Source of the DNA: Sediminibacterium magnilacihabitans
GTDB lineage: Bacteria > Bacteroidota > Bacteroidia > Chitinophagales > Chitinophagaceae
Direction of reading: 5' to 3'
Length of the DNA: 64,000 nucleotides
NCBI GenBank assembly: GCA_002973575.1
Contig: PVEQ01000008.1
Span: forward strand, 1-64,000
The notes under the pieces were generated by a model. That model made no database searches. It had not been told where the DNA came from and saw only the letters and a program-made list of their open reading frames with translations. Of this stretch, positions 27,053-35,923 are shown in pieces; position 1 is the stretch's first letter, and each line of letters opens with the position of its first letter. The translations under genes were made by a program, and so were the position numbers.

Positions 27053-28341
27053 AGACCGGTTGTATGGGCATGGTAACCACGTTGTGCAATGAGTGCTTTG
27101 CGTACGCCGGCCTGCCTGAACAAGTCAAGCGGACGCAGTGCGCCGCCTGAACGTAATCTCGCTTCTGCAACCAGCGGCCGCAGATCGGTGCGGTAAACTT
27201 CCTGTAAGATTTCTTGTGCGGCTGCCACGTCGTTATTCTCCTGTGCCTGGCGCAGCGCTGCCTGGTCTACCAGCAATGCCTGTGCATAAGCCAGTCGTAT
27301 GGCTTCTACCGATTGCAGCAGGTCTTCCAGCGGGTCTTTAACATTATGCGAAGCATCGATCATCCATCCCAAATCAGCAGCATGGTTCATACCTCGCGCA
27401 TCCATGCCTTCCACCAGCTCGTTGAAAATAAGGAAGAGTTGATAGGGATTGATAGAACCTACGGTGAGGTCATCATCGCCATATTTGGAATCATTGAAAT
27501 GGAAACCTGCCAGTTTTCCTTCCATCAGTAACAGCGAAACGATTTGTTCAATGTTCGCATTTGGTAAATGATGACCGAGATCAACCAATGTATAGGCTTG
27601 CGGACCGAGTTTGCTGGCATAGAGATAGGATTGTCCCCAATCGCCTACCGTCATAGAATAAAAATTGGGTTCGAATGCTTTGTATTCAACGAACATTTTC
27701 CAGTCTTTCGGCAATGCCGCATATATCTCCTGCAAGCTTTCCAATGTACGCTGGAATGCTTTCCTGAAGTTCAACTGACCCGGAAAGCAGGAACCATCCG
27801 ATAACCAAACGGTGAGCGCTTGTGAGCCGAGGGCTTCACCGTGACGGATCACTTCCATATTGTGTTCAATAGCTTGCCTGCGCACCTGCTCATTCAGGTG
27901 TTGCAGTGATCCGAACTTATAAGAATGTGCTTGACCGGGCTGGTCCTGGAAAGTATTGGAGTTCACTGCATCGAAGCGAAGTCCGTGTGAAGATGCCAGT
28001 TCCCTGATCGCTTTCGGGTTACTAGGTATATCCCAGGGAATGTGCAATGATATAGCGCCACTACCCTGGTTCAACCTGTGCAGCAAAGCCACGTCTTCAA
28101 TTTTTTCTTCGAGGCTGCGCGGCTCGCCGCCACCCGGAAATCTTCCGAAACGCGTACCGCCGGTACCTAATGCCCAGGAAGGAATTGCTACCTGAAAATC
28201 CTGCACCAATTTAATTACGCGTTCAGGATCGGCAATACGGTCTTTCAGCGCTGCCAGCGCTTTTGCATGTTGCGCATAATGAGTTTCATTGTGTGCCGTT
28301 ATTGCGGCTTTGTGGACAAGCATTGTTCTATCGTTTAGCAA
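27049..28341 (-). CDS. rhaI: L-rhamnose isomerase, RhaI type
   Basis: This 430-residue TIM-barrel isomerase converts L-rhamnose to L-rhamnulose. The sequence fits the Pseudomonas-type RhaI, which is metal-dependent and unrelated in detail to E. coli RhaA: WLSDGSCFPGQ, KMFVEYKAFEP (metal-ligand Glu region), LVDLGHHLPNANIEQI and GFHFNDSKYGDDDL. Similar enzymes can act on several hexoses, so specificity rests partly on the operon. Its 3' end overlaps the kinase start by 4 bp; the bifunctional aldolase/dehydrogenase gene lies 42 bp upstream. An alternative start seven codons in is possible (MLVHKAA). Confidence 0.9.
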   Translation of the reverse strand: MLNDRTMLVHKAAITAHNETHYAQHAKALAALKDRIADPERVIKLVQDFQVAIPSWALGTGGTRFGRFPGGGEPRSLEEKIEDVALLHRLNQGSGAISLHIPWDIPSNPKAIRELASSHGLRFDAVNSNTFQDQPGQAHSYKFGSLQHLNEQVRRQAIEHNMEVIRHGEALGSQALTVWLSDGSCFPGQLNFRKAFQRTLESLQEIYAALPKDWKMFVEYKAFEPNFYSMTVGDWGQSYLYASKLGPQAYTLVDLGHHLPNANIEQIVSLLLMEGKLAGFHFNDSKYGDDDLTVGSINPYQLFLIFNELVEGMDARGMNHAADLGWMIDASHNVKDPLEDLLQSVEAIRLAYAQALLVDQAALRQAQENNDVAAAQEILQEVYRTDLRPLVAEARLRSGGALRPLDLFRQAGVRKALIAQRGYHAHTTGL

Positions 28342-28383
28342 TCTTTATCAAATATCAAACCTTATTCATCACCAGCCATTCTA

Positions 28384-30495
28384 TCAGCGTAAAAATCCTG
28401 CGGCAACGCCTCCATCAACATTCAATACATTGCCTGTTGATTTGTTCAGCAAGCCGCTTACCAGTACATAGCAGGCATTGGCAATATCTTCGGGCAGGAT
28501 GGCTTCTCCCAGCAAAGTACGCTTGGCATAATAAGCAGGTAATTCTTCTACACTGATGCCATAAGCTTTTGCGCGCCCTTCGGCCCAGCCGCCGGCCCAG
28601 ATATTGGAATCGGCGATCACCGCATCGGGATTCACGATGTTCACACGTATTTTTTCTGCACCCAGTTCAGCCGCCAACAGGCGTGAAAGATGTGCCTGCG
28701 CCGCTTTGGCCGAGCCATAACCGGCGTTATTGGGTCCGGCTACTACGGCGTTCTTCGATACAATATTGATGATATCGCCGCCCATTGCCTGTTTGCGCAG
28801 GATGTCTACTGCAACTTGCGATACCAGGAATTGTCCTTTTACCAATATATCATAGAGTTTGTCCCAATCGGCTACTGTATGATCTGCCAATGGTTTGGAA
28901 ATACTGATGCCGGCATTGTTTACGATGATATCAACGCCTCCGAAAGCCAGCACAGCTTGCTGCATGGCATTGTGTATTTGTGCGGCATCTGTTACATTGA
29001 GCAATCCTGCCGCCACGGCATCTTTTCCGAAAGCCTGTTCAAATTCTGCTTTCGCGCCTTGCAATCTTTCTTCATTCACATCATTGATGAAAACACAGGC
29101 GCCTTCTGCTGCAAACTTTCTTGCAATGGCTTTGCCTATGCCTCCTGCACTGCCTGTTACCAACGCTACACGCCCGGAGAGCGCTTTGGGTTTGGGCATG
29201 CGCTGCAACTTGGCTTCTTCCAGTAACCAGTATTCTATATCAAAAGCTTCCTGCCTGGGCAATGAAGTGTAGCTCGATATCGCTTCTGCGCCACGCATGA
29301 CGTTGATGGCGTTGATATAAAATTCTGCGGCAACGCGCGCTGTCTGTTTGTCTTTCGCAAAAGTGAACATGCCTACACCCGGATATAATATTACTACCGG
29401 GTTGGGATCGCGCATAGCGGGACTATTATCGTGCTTGCATTTGTTATAATAATCTGCATACATGCTGCGATATGATTTGAACAGTGGCAGCAATTGTTGC
29501 TTTAATGCAGCGGCATCTGAAAGATTGGCGCCCGGTTGCAGGTTCAATACCAGCGGACTGATCTTGGTACGCAGGAAATGATCGGGGCAGCTGGTACCCA
29601 TCGGCGCCAAACGGTCGAGGTCGTTGGAGTCGATGAATTGCAATACGCGGTCGTCGTCTGTAAAATGTCCCACCATTTTTGTATGGCTGGAACAAAACCC
29701 GCGCAGCAAAGGCGCGAGCGAGGCTGCCTGTTGCAGGCGCTGCTCTTTGGGTAGTGCTGTTATTTTTTCTCCGCCGAATACAGATCCATTCTTTTGAATA
29801 TTTTCTTCGATATAAGCGGCACAACGTTCCACTACTTCCAATGTGTTCACATAACTTTCATAAGCCGTATCGCCCCAGGTGAACAGCCCGTGCGAGCCCA
29901 GCATGATGCCGCGGATACCAGGATTTTGTTCCAGGCATTGACGCAGTTGCAGGCCCAGGTCGAACCCCGGCCGTTGCCAATCTACCCAGCCGATGGTTCC
30001 GCCAAACAGTTCCTGCGTAATGCGTTTGCCATCTTTGGCAGCCGCTATGGCAATGGCTGCATCGGGATGCAGGTGATCGATGTGTTTGAAAGGAAGAAAA
30101 CCATGCAATGGTGTATCGATGGATGGCGCTTTGGAAGCGAGGTCGTAGATGCAGTGGTTGAATAATTCCACCATTTCATCTTCGTGCGCGCGGCCACGGT
30201 ATACATTTTCCAGGCTGCGTAAGCGATCTACATACAATGCCGCGAGGCCGCTTTTCTTCAGCGTGCCCAGGTCGCCACCAGATCCCTTCACCCACATAAT
30301 TTCTTTCATTTCACCCGTGAGCGGGTCTTTCGCCATGGCTTTGCATGATGTATTGCCTCCGCCATAGTTGGTTAAACGAAGATCTGCACCCAATAAATTA
30401 GAGCGATAAATGAGCAGGGCCACTTCATCACCTGCGAGCGCAGCGGCTTCACGCTCGTCCCATAAATAGTTTACGTATTTGAATTGCATTTTCAT
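28384..30495 (-). CDS. rhaD: bifunctional rhamnulose-1-phosphate aldolase / lactaldehyde dehydrogenase
   Basis: This 703-residue fusion protein has two domains. Residues about 20-400 are a class II (zinc) aldolase of the RhaD/FucA type, with LTNYGGGNTSCK, HPDAAIAIAAA and a later zinc His region GSHGLFTWG. Residues about 435-703 are a short-chain dehydrogenase with GSAGGIGKAIA (NAD binding), NNAGIS and the catalytic YGSAK. This architecture (RhaEW in Bacillus and Chloroflexi studies) cleaves L-rhamnulose-1-phosphate to dihydroxyacetone phosphate and L-lactaldehyde and then oxidises lactaldehyde to lactate. It begins directly after the RhaT stop with no spacer, and 42 bp separate it from rhaI. 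The gene symbol is used by analogy. Confidence 0.92.
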   Translation of the reverse strand: MKMQFKYVNYLWDEREAAALAGDEVALLIYRSNLLGADLRLTNYGGGNTSCKAMAKDPLTGEMKEIMWVKGSGGDLGTLKKSGLAALYVDRLRSLENVYRGRAHEDEMVELFNHCIYDLASKAPSIDTPLHGFLPFKHIDHLHPDAAIAIAAAKDGKRITQELFGGTIGWVDWQRPGFDLGLQLRQCLEQNPGIRGIMLGSHGLFTWGDTAYESYVNTLEVVERCAAYIEENIQKNGSVFGGEKITALPKEQRLQQAASLAPLLRGFCSSHTKMVGHFTDDDRVLQFIDSNDLDRLAPMGTSCPDHFLRTKISPLVLNLQPGANLSDAAALKQQLLPLFKSYRSMYADYYNKCKHDNSPAMRDPNPVVILYPGVGMFTFAKDKQTARVAAEFYINAINVMRGAEAISSYTSLPRQEAFDIEYWLLEEAKLQRMPKPKALSGRVALVTGSAGGIGKAIARKFAAEGACVFINDVNEERLQGAKAEFEQAFGKDAVAAGLLNVTDAAQIHNAMQQAVLAFGGVDIIVNNAGISISKPLADHTVADWDKLYDILVKGQFLVSQVAVDILRKQAMGGDIINIVSKNAVVAGPNNAGYGSAKAAQAHLSRLLAAELGAEKIRVNIVNPDAVIADSNIWAGGWAEGRAKAYGISVEELPAYYAKRTLLGEAILPEDIANACYVLVSGLLNKSTGNVLNVDGGVAAGFLR

Positions 30496-31581
30496 CTATT
30501 TGATTGAATTACCATACCCTACTACCAATACCGAAGCGATGATGGTAGCGATGCCTATCGCAATGGTTCGTTTGGTGGGCCCATGGGTACCTTTCCATTC
30601 TTTCGACAGGATACCCCACATATTGGCTATGAGTATGATAAAAGACATGTGTAATATCCAGGAGCTGGCGCCATTACCCATTTTGCTTTCTCCCATACCG
30701 TAGAAGAAAAACTGCAGGAACCAGGTGACACCGCCAAGTGCGCACAACAAATAATTTTTCAGCAAAGGCGTTGCACGATTGATATAATCACCAAAGCTTT
30801 TGTTGCGTGCATTGAGTACCATACACCAGATGAAATTAGTGGTAAGCCCACCCCACAATATAACCACAAATACCACATTATTTCTGAACAGGAACTCCCC
30901 TGTTTCAGCGGGATTGGCCGTCTTCCACAACTGGTTGGCCACAATAGCCATGCTGCTGCCGGCTTCTATACCAAAGCTGAAGCAGGCGCTGAGCACACCC
31001 GATATAATGGCCAGTGTTAATCCGCGTGTGATGTTGAATTCACTGCCGGAAGCATCTGTTTTCGCATGCCCCATTTCCTCATCTTTCATACTGCCCGCTT
31101 TGCCGCAAATGATGATGCCAATGATACAAAGTACCAATCCTGCCAGTACCCATTGTCCCCAGGTATGCGTGAACAGATCGGCAATGGTATCTTTTCCCGG
31201 TTGCGGGTTGAAATAATAATAGACAGATGGCACCAGGGAGCCGAAGACCGAACAGAGCCCGAGAATGATAGAGCTGCCCAATGCCACGCCCAGGTAACGG
31301 ACACCCAGACCGTATGTGAGTCCGCCGATACCCCAAAGTAGCCCCATCAGGTAAGTAGAGCCGATCACCGGCTTAGGCGCCTGCCTGATGATACCTACAA
31401 ATCCGGGGATGGTGAGCCAGGCTGCCACGAGCGGGGCGATGGTCCAGGAGAAGATCCCTCCCACGATCCAGAAGCTTTCCCAACTCCAGCCTTTTACCTT
31501 TTTAAAAGGCATGTAAAAACTACCTGAGGCGAACCCGCCTAAAAAATGGAATAATACTCCGGCAAGCGTAATCAGCATCAT
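30496..31581 (-). CDS. rhaT: L-rhamnose/H+ symporter RhaT
   Basis: This 361-residue inner-membrane sugar transporter has about ten hydrophobic helices and the RhaT-family opening GVLFHFLGGFASGSFYMPFKKVKGW, followed by WGIGGLTYGLGVRYLG and the C-terminal FFYGMGESKMG and SKEWKG segments. RhaT brings rhamnose (and lyxose) into the cell with protons. It is the first gene of the operon and abuts the aldolase fusion (0 bp). The divergent TonB receptor begins 152 bp away. No rhamnose mutarotase or AraC regulator is adjacent; the regulator must lie elsewhere. Confidence 0.94.
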   Translation of the reverse strand: MMLITLAGVLFHFLGGFASGSFYMPFKKVKGWSWESFWIVGGIFSWTIAPLVAAWLTIPGFVGIIRQAPKPVIGSTYLMGLLWGIGGLTYGLGVRYLGVALGSSIILGLCSVFGSLVPSVYYYFNPQPGKDTIADLFTHTWGQWVLAGLVLCIIGIIICGKAGSMKDEEMGHAKTDASGSEFNITRGLTLAIISGVLSACFSFGIEAGSSMAIVANQLWKTANPAETGEFLFRNNVVFVVILWGGLTTNFIWCMVLNARNKSFGDYINRATPLLKNYLLCALGGVTWFLQFFFYGMGESKMGNGASSWILHMSFIILIANMWGILSKEWKGTHGPTKRTIAIGIATIIASVLVVGYGNSIK

Positions 31582-31586
31582 ATAAG

Positions 31587-31594
31587 CAAATCTA
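31587..31594 (-). promoter_or_regulatory. -7 element of the rhamnose operon (TAGATTTG)
   Basis: On the minus strand TAGATTTG matches TAnnTTTG and ends only 5 bp before the rhaT ATG. If this is the real promoter, transcription would begin at or next to the start codon, giving a leaderless or nearly leaderless mRNA. No clear -33 TTG is present, so an activator may be needed. Confidence 0.4.
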
Positions 31595-31733
31595 TTTCTC
31601 CTCTCTTAACCGGCCATCATGTCCTGTCCTGCACCCACAAATTCCATGATTCGTAACCCCATTTTCCCGATTTTGATAGTGACGGCTTTTGAATTCAGAC
31701 AACTTTGCGCAAAATTTTAGTCAAAAGAACACA

Positions 31734-33896
31734 ATGAAAGGATTAATTGCAACAGCATTATTGATTTTGAGTGGTTTGACCGGTTTTGCGCAGCAGGACA
31801 GCGCCCGGACCCTGAAACACGTAACCATCACCGGTTACCGCACCGTCAATGGCGTGGGCCACATGATGGATGTAAAGGAAGGTATTATCTATGCCGGGAA
31901 GAAGAATGAAGTTATTATTACTGATAGTCTGGATGCCAATAAGGCCATCAACAATACCCGCCAGATCCTGGGAAGGATTCCCGGGCTCAATATTGTAGAA
32001 ACAGAAAGCAGTGGTTTTACGGCCAATGGTATTGCCACCCGCGGTCTCAACCCCACGCAAAGCATAGAAATGAATACCCGTCAGAATGGCTATAATATCA
32101 GCTCCGATATTTATGGTTATAATGAAGCGTATTACTTGCCCCCCATGGAAGCGGTCAACCGTATTGAAATGGTGCGCGGTGCGGCATCGTTGCAGTTCGG
32201 TTCGCAGTTCGGGGGCCTGGTTAACTATGTTATCAAAAATGCACCAGCCGACAAGCCCGCTGAATTCAATACTTCACTTACCGTTGGCAGCTATGGCCTA
32301 TTCAATTCTTTCAATTCATTCGGCGGAACGTATAAGAAATGGAGCTATTATGGCTTCCTTCAATACCGCAATATGCAAGGCTACCGGGCCAATAGCGACC
32401 AGTGGCAGTTCTCCGGCTTTGGTAAAGTACAGTACGCCGCTTCCGACAAAGTGAAAGTGGGTGTGGAATATTCCTTATTGCGTAACCAGGTACACATGCC
32501 GGGAGGTCTTACTGACAGCATGTTCCAGGCCAATCCCAAGACTTCTACCCGCGCGCGCAACTGGTTGAAAAGCCCCTGGAATATTGTAACGGCTTATCTC
32601 GATTATAACCCGTCTGAAAAAACAACCATCAGCTTCAAATCATCTTATTTATTCAGCAACCGTTCGCTTGTTTGGCGGAATGAAGACGGAGGTCCGGAAG
32701 CGCTTGATGTGATTGATCCTGCTACCAATGCTTTTGTTCCCCGGGAAGTGGGCACTGAAGACATGCACAATACCACAACAGAATTCAGGATATCTCACCG
32801 TTATGCTTTAGGTAATAACGAATCTGTACTGGCAGGCGGACTCCGCTACAGTTATGCATGGTTCAACAGGAAAGGTGGCGGTGAAGGCACTACCGCCAGC
32901 GATTTTGACCTGCACATTAATGGTGACTGGGGATACAATCTTGATTTTACCACTACCAACATCGCTCCTTTCGTAGAAAATATTTTTAAGGTAGCGGATA
33001 ACTTTACCGTTACACCTGGTTTCCGTTTTGAATACCTGCACAGTACCGCTAAAGGATATAAAGTTGACGGGTTGGATAAGATGGTGGCCAATCAAAGCCG
33101 GAACCGTTATTTTCCGCTTTTCGGATTGGGTCTTGAATACAAACCCACACACAATACAAGCCTGTATGGAAACATCAGCCAGGCTTACCGTCCGATCGAT
33201 TATAGCCAATTGGAGCCATTTGGGGTTACTTCTAAAATAGATCCGAACCTGAAAGATGCATCGGGATTCAATGCCGACCTGGGATACCGTGGTACGGTTA
33301 AGAATTTCCTGAATTTCGATATCAGCGGCTTCTACCTGCTTTACAACAACCGCATCGGTGTAGTACTGAAAACAGATAATCGGGGAAATCAATATTCCTA
33401 TCGTACCAATATTGCCAACAGTGTGCACAAGGGTATTGAAAGCTATATAGAATTCAACCTCCTGAAATACCTGAACCCTGCTTCTAAAAACGGCATAAGT
33501 ATTTTTAACTCGCTCGCTTTCATCGATGCAAAATATACTTCCGGTGAATTCAATGGCAAGCGCGTGGAAGCTTCTGCTAAAACAATTAACCGACTGGGTA
33601 TTATTTACAGCAGTCCCCGTTTCTCCGGTACTTTCCAGTTTAACCGTACGGGCGATGCCTATGGAGATGCATCAAACGTAGTGCGCAGCAGCGATCCCAT
33701 TGCAGGATACATTCCCGCTTATACTGTGCTTGATGTAAGCGCTACTTATAAGATCTGCAACTATGCAATCAAAGCAGGTATCAATAACCTGGCCGATAAA
33801 GCATATTTTACCCGCCGTACAGACGAGTATCCAGGTCCCGGTATCATTCCTGCAATTGGAAGGAGCTTTTATATTGGTGTAGCGGTAAAATTGTAA
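31734..33896 (+). CDS. TonB-dependent receptor, FecA-like
   Basis: This 720-residue outer-membrane receptor has signal MKGLIATALLILSGLTGFAQ, a plug domain (about residues 60-190, with RQILGRIPGLNIVE, NGIATRGLNPTQSIEMNTRQ and EMVRGAASLQFGSQFGG) and a barrel ending in a hydrophobic strand (IGVAVKL). The TonB-box-like TGYRTVNGV follows the signal. It resembles ferric-dicitrate/siderophore receptors and lacks the SusC-type N-terminal domain. The ATG at 31734 is chosen because it begins the signal peptide; 15 extra upstream codons are not signal-like. It is divergent from the rhamnose operon, so a role in rhamnoside uptake is conceivable but a metal chelate is the family norm. Confidence 0.88.
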   Translation: MKGLIATALLILSGLTGFAQQDSARTLKHVTITGYRTVNGVGHMMDVKEGIIYAGKKNEVIITDSLDANKAINNTRQILGRIPGLNIVETESSGFTANGIATRGLNPTQSIEMNTRQNGYNISSDIYGYNEAYYLPPMEAVNRIEMVRGAASLQFGSQFGGLVNYVIKNAPADKPAEFNTSLTVGSYGLFNSFNSFGGTYKKWSYYGFLQYRNMQGYRANSDQWQFSGFGKVQYAASDKVKVGVEYSLLRNQVHMPGGLTDSMFQANPKTSTRARNWLKSPWNIVTAYLDYNPSEKTTISFKSSYLFSNRSLVWRNEDGGPEALDVIDPATNAFVPREVGTEDMHNTTTEFRISHRYALGNNESVLAGGLRYSYAWFNRKGGGEGTTASDFDLHINGDWGYNLDFTTTNIAPFVENIFKVADNFTVTPGFRFEYLHSTAKGYKVDGLDKMVANQSRNRYFPLFGLGLEYKPTHNTSLYGNISQAYRPIDYSQLEPFGVTSKIDPNLKDASGFNADLGYRGTVKNFLNFDISGFYLLYNNRIGVVLKTDNRGNQYSYRTNIANSVHKGIESYIEFNLLKYLNPASKNGISIFNSLAFIDAKYTSGEFNGKRVEASAKTINRLGIIYSSPRFSGTFQFNRTGDAYGDASNVVRSSDPIAGYIPAYTVLDVSATYKICNYAIKAGINNLADKAYFTRRTDEYPGPGIIPAIGRSFYIGVAVKL

Positions 33897-33927
33897 TGGA
33901 TGCAGCAAAAATGAAAGCCTGATCTAT

Positions 33928-33935
33928 TATTTTTG
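33928..33935 (+). promoter_or_regulatory. -7 element before rhodanese gene (TATTTTTG)
   Basis: TATTTTTG matches TAnnTTTG, 12 bp before the ATG at 33948, so the mRNA leader would be very short. This is a pattern match only. Confidence 0.35.
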
Positions 33936-33947
33936 TAAAAAAGAAGC

Positions 33948-34397
33948 ATGAAGTACCCGTTTTTCCTCCTCCTTACCAGCCTGTTCTTGTTGGGGAATAT
34001 GGCGATAGCACAAAACAACGAACCCTGGACCAGCAGCCAGTTAATGGCGCCGGCCTTTCTTGCCGAAAAGATCACCAGCAACCAGACCAATGGTATGCTT
34101 GTTTTATGCGTGGGCCCCGGCGCCCTGATCAAGGGATCGGTGAATATTGGCGCTGCGCATGAAGCGGGTAATATTCAAAAATTAAAAGACTATTTAAAAG
34201 GGGTAAAAAAAGACACGGAAGTGATCATTTATTGCGGCTGTTGTCCGTTCGATAAATGTCCGAATATCCGGCCCGCCTTTGCTGCATTAAAGGAAATGGG
34301 ATTCAAAAATGCGCGGCTGCTCGATCTGCCTAAGAATATCAAAGCAGATTGGCTGGATAAAAATTATCCAGCTGCCAGCAACAGCAATCACAATTGA
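33948..34397 (+). CDS. exported rhodanese-like domain protein
   Basis: This 149-residue protein has a signal peptide ending NMAIAQ and one rhodanese-like domain (about residues 30-145). The active-site loop reads Y-C96-G-C-C99-P-F-D-K-C, a cysteine-rich variant of the CxxGxR loop of sulfurtransferases. The SVNIGAAHEAGN and DTEVIIYCGC segments are the usual strands. It probably handles persulfide sulfur or a metal in the periplasm. It follows the TonB receptor by 51 bp and may be co-transcribed, although it has its own -7-like element. Substrate and partner are unknown. Confidence 0.85.
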   Translation: MKYPFFLLLTSLFLLGNMAIAQNNEPWTSSQLMAPAFLAEKITSNQTNGMLVLCVGPGALIKGSVNIGAAHEAGNIQKLKDYLKGVKKDTEVIIYCGCCPFDKCPNIRPAFAALKEMGFKNARLLDLPKNIKADWLDKNYPAASNSNHN

Positions 34398-34410
34398 TCT
34401 ATCAGATTGT

Positions 34411-35736
34411 TTAATTCAATCCCCCATGCCCTTTATATAACCTGATTGGCTTATCTAATTTCACCTTCAATACGGTTACATATTTATCTGCAACTGAATC
34501 TGGTACTGTGATATAAACCAGGCCGGGTACAGGGCTCCAGGAAATCTTTCCTACCACTTTAGACTGCAGCTTGGTGCCATTGCCGAGTACGGTTACTTCT
34601 TCTATTTTATTGCTGAGCCCTTTGATCATCACCTGGCCGTTTACTTTTCCGTGCAGGAACAGGTACAAAGTAGTAGCGTCTTTGGACAATGTAGAGGGCC
34701 CGTAAAAATGGCCTTGTGGCAATCCGCCGACTGTATTAAAAATGGCTTCTTCGTGTTTTTTATTCCATGCTCCCAACTCTTTCAGCAAATGAATTTGTTC
34801 TTCCGGAATGGCGCCATCTTCTTTTGGTCCCATATCGAGCAACAGGTTGCCGCCATTCGATATCACATCTGCAAAAATAGTGATCACCTCATAGGGTGTT
34901 TTCCAGTTATTGTCGTGATGAAAACCCCAGTTATCATTGCTGGTCATGCACAGCTCCCACCAGTTATAGCCCGGACGCGAAACGGGAAAATTTTGTTCCG
35001 GTGTTTCATAATCGCCATAGCCCTGGAGCCTTCCATTAATGATTGACTTTGGATTGCCCGACAAAATGATCGTCCTTACTTTTTGTGACTCCCACTCTTC
35101 GGCACTGTGTTCCCAATCTCCATCAAACCACCAGAGATCGGGACGGAATGTGTCGGATATTTCTTTGATCTGTCCCTGGAAAAAAGCGCGGAAACGGTTC
35201 CATCGGTCATAATCCTTTGATACCGTATACCTCGAACTGTCTTTCAGGAAGCCGGGATAGTTATCAGAACTCCAGTCAATCAGTGAATAATACGCGCCAC
35301 ATTTGATATTGCGCTTGCGCAATTCTTCGAAGAAAGGTTTCACCATATCTTTTTTAGCAGGCGTTTGCTTCACAATGCTGAGGTTACTCAGCTTGGTGTC
35401 GTACATGGCTACTCCATCGTGGTGCTTGGTGGTAATAACTGCGTAACGGGCGCCACTCTCCTGGATCAGGCTGGCCCAGAAAGCAGGATCGTATTTTTTC
35501 AAAGTGAAGCCCTGCAGTTGTTTCATATAATCTGCATAGCTGATCTTTTTATTATGAAAACTCCAGGATTCGTCGATACCGTTGACTGCATAAATACCTG
35601 CATGAATGAATATGCCCAGCTTGGCATCGCCAAACCATTGCATCTTGTCGTGAATTTCTTTAGGGTCGATGTTTTTTTGAGCAAACCCTGCCTGTATACA
35701 AACAAACAGGCAAACCATTGTAATAAGCTGCTTCAT
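34411..35736 (-). CDS. alpha-L-fucosidase, GH29
   Basis: This 441-residue secreted retaining glycosidase of family GH29 has a signal peptide ending AGFAQ. Family hallmarks are WFGDAKLGIFIHAGIYAV, ITTKHHDGVAMYD, GAYYSLIDWS and WWFDGDW with the nucleophile Asp205. GH29 enzymes release terminal alpha-L-fucose from glycans. The C-terminal roughly 90 residues form a short beta domain. It starts next to a 187-bp intergenic stretch and is convergent with the rhodanese gene. It lies upstream (in window order) of the GH3 gene on the same strand, but 187 bp apart, so co-transcription is uncertain. Confidence 0.92.
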   Translation of the reverse strand: MKQLITMVCLFVCIQAGFAQKNIDPKEIHDKMQWFGDAKLGIFIHAGIYAVNGIDESWSFHNKKISYADYMKQLQGFTLKKYDPAFWASLIQESGARYAVITTKHHDGVAMYDTKLSNLSIVKQTPAKKDMVKPFFEELRKRNIKCGAYYSLIDWSSDNYPGFLKDSSRYTVSKDYDRWNRFRAFFQGQIKEISDTFRPDLWWFDGDWEHSAEEWESQKVRTIILSGNPKSIINGRLQGYGDYETPEQNFPVSRPGYNWWELCMTSNDNWGFHHDNNWKTPYEVITIFADVISNGGNLLLDMGPKEDGAIPEEQIHLLKELGAWNKKHEEAIFNTVGGLPQGHFYGPSTLSKDATTLYLFLHGKVNGQVMIKGLSNKIEEVTVLGNGTKLQSKVVGKISWSPVPGLVYITVPDSVADKYVTVLKVKLDKPIRLYKGHGGLN

Positions 35737-35923
35737 GCGTGATCGTAGATTAGATAATTTAATGTCAATTGATTTTTAGTAAAATGTGTACTCACTGATT
35801 ATGAAAGGGGCTAAATTAATTACTTTCATTCATCACGCAGCATTTCCTTAGCGCTAAGACTGAACAAGGAATAAATCAGACAAACGATTGCGTTGACCTG
35901 ACTGAGTACTTTCAGGGTGTCGA

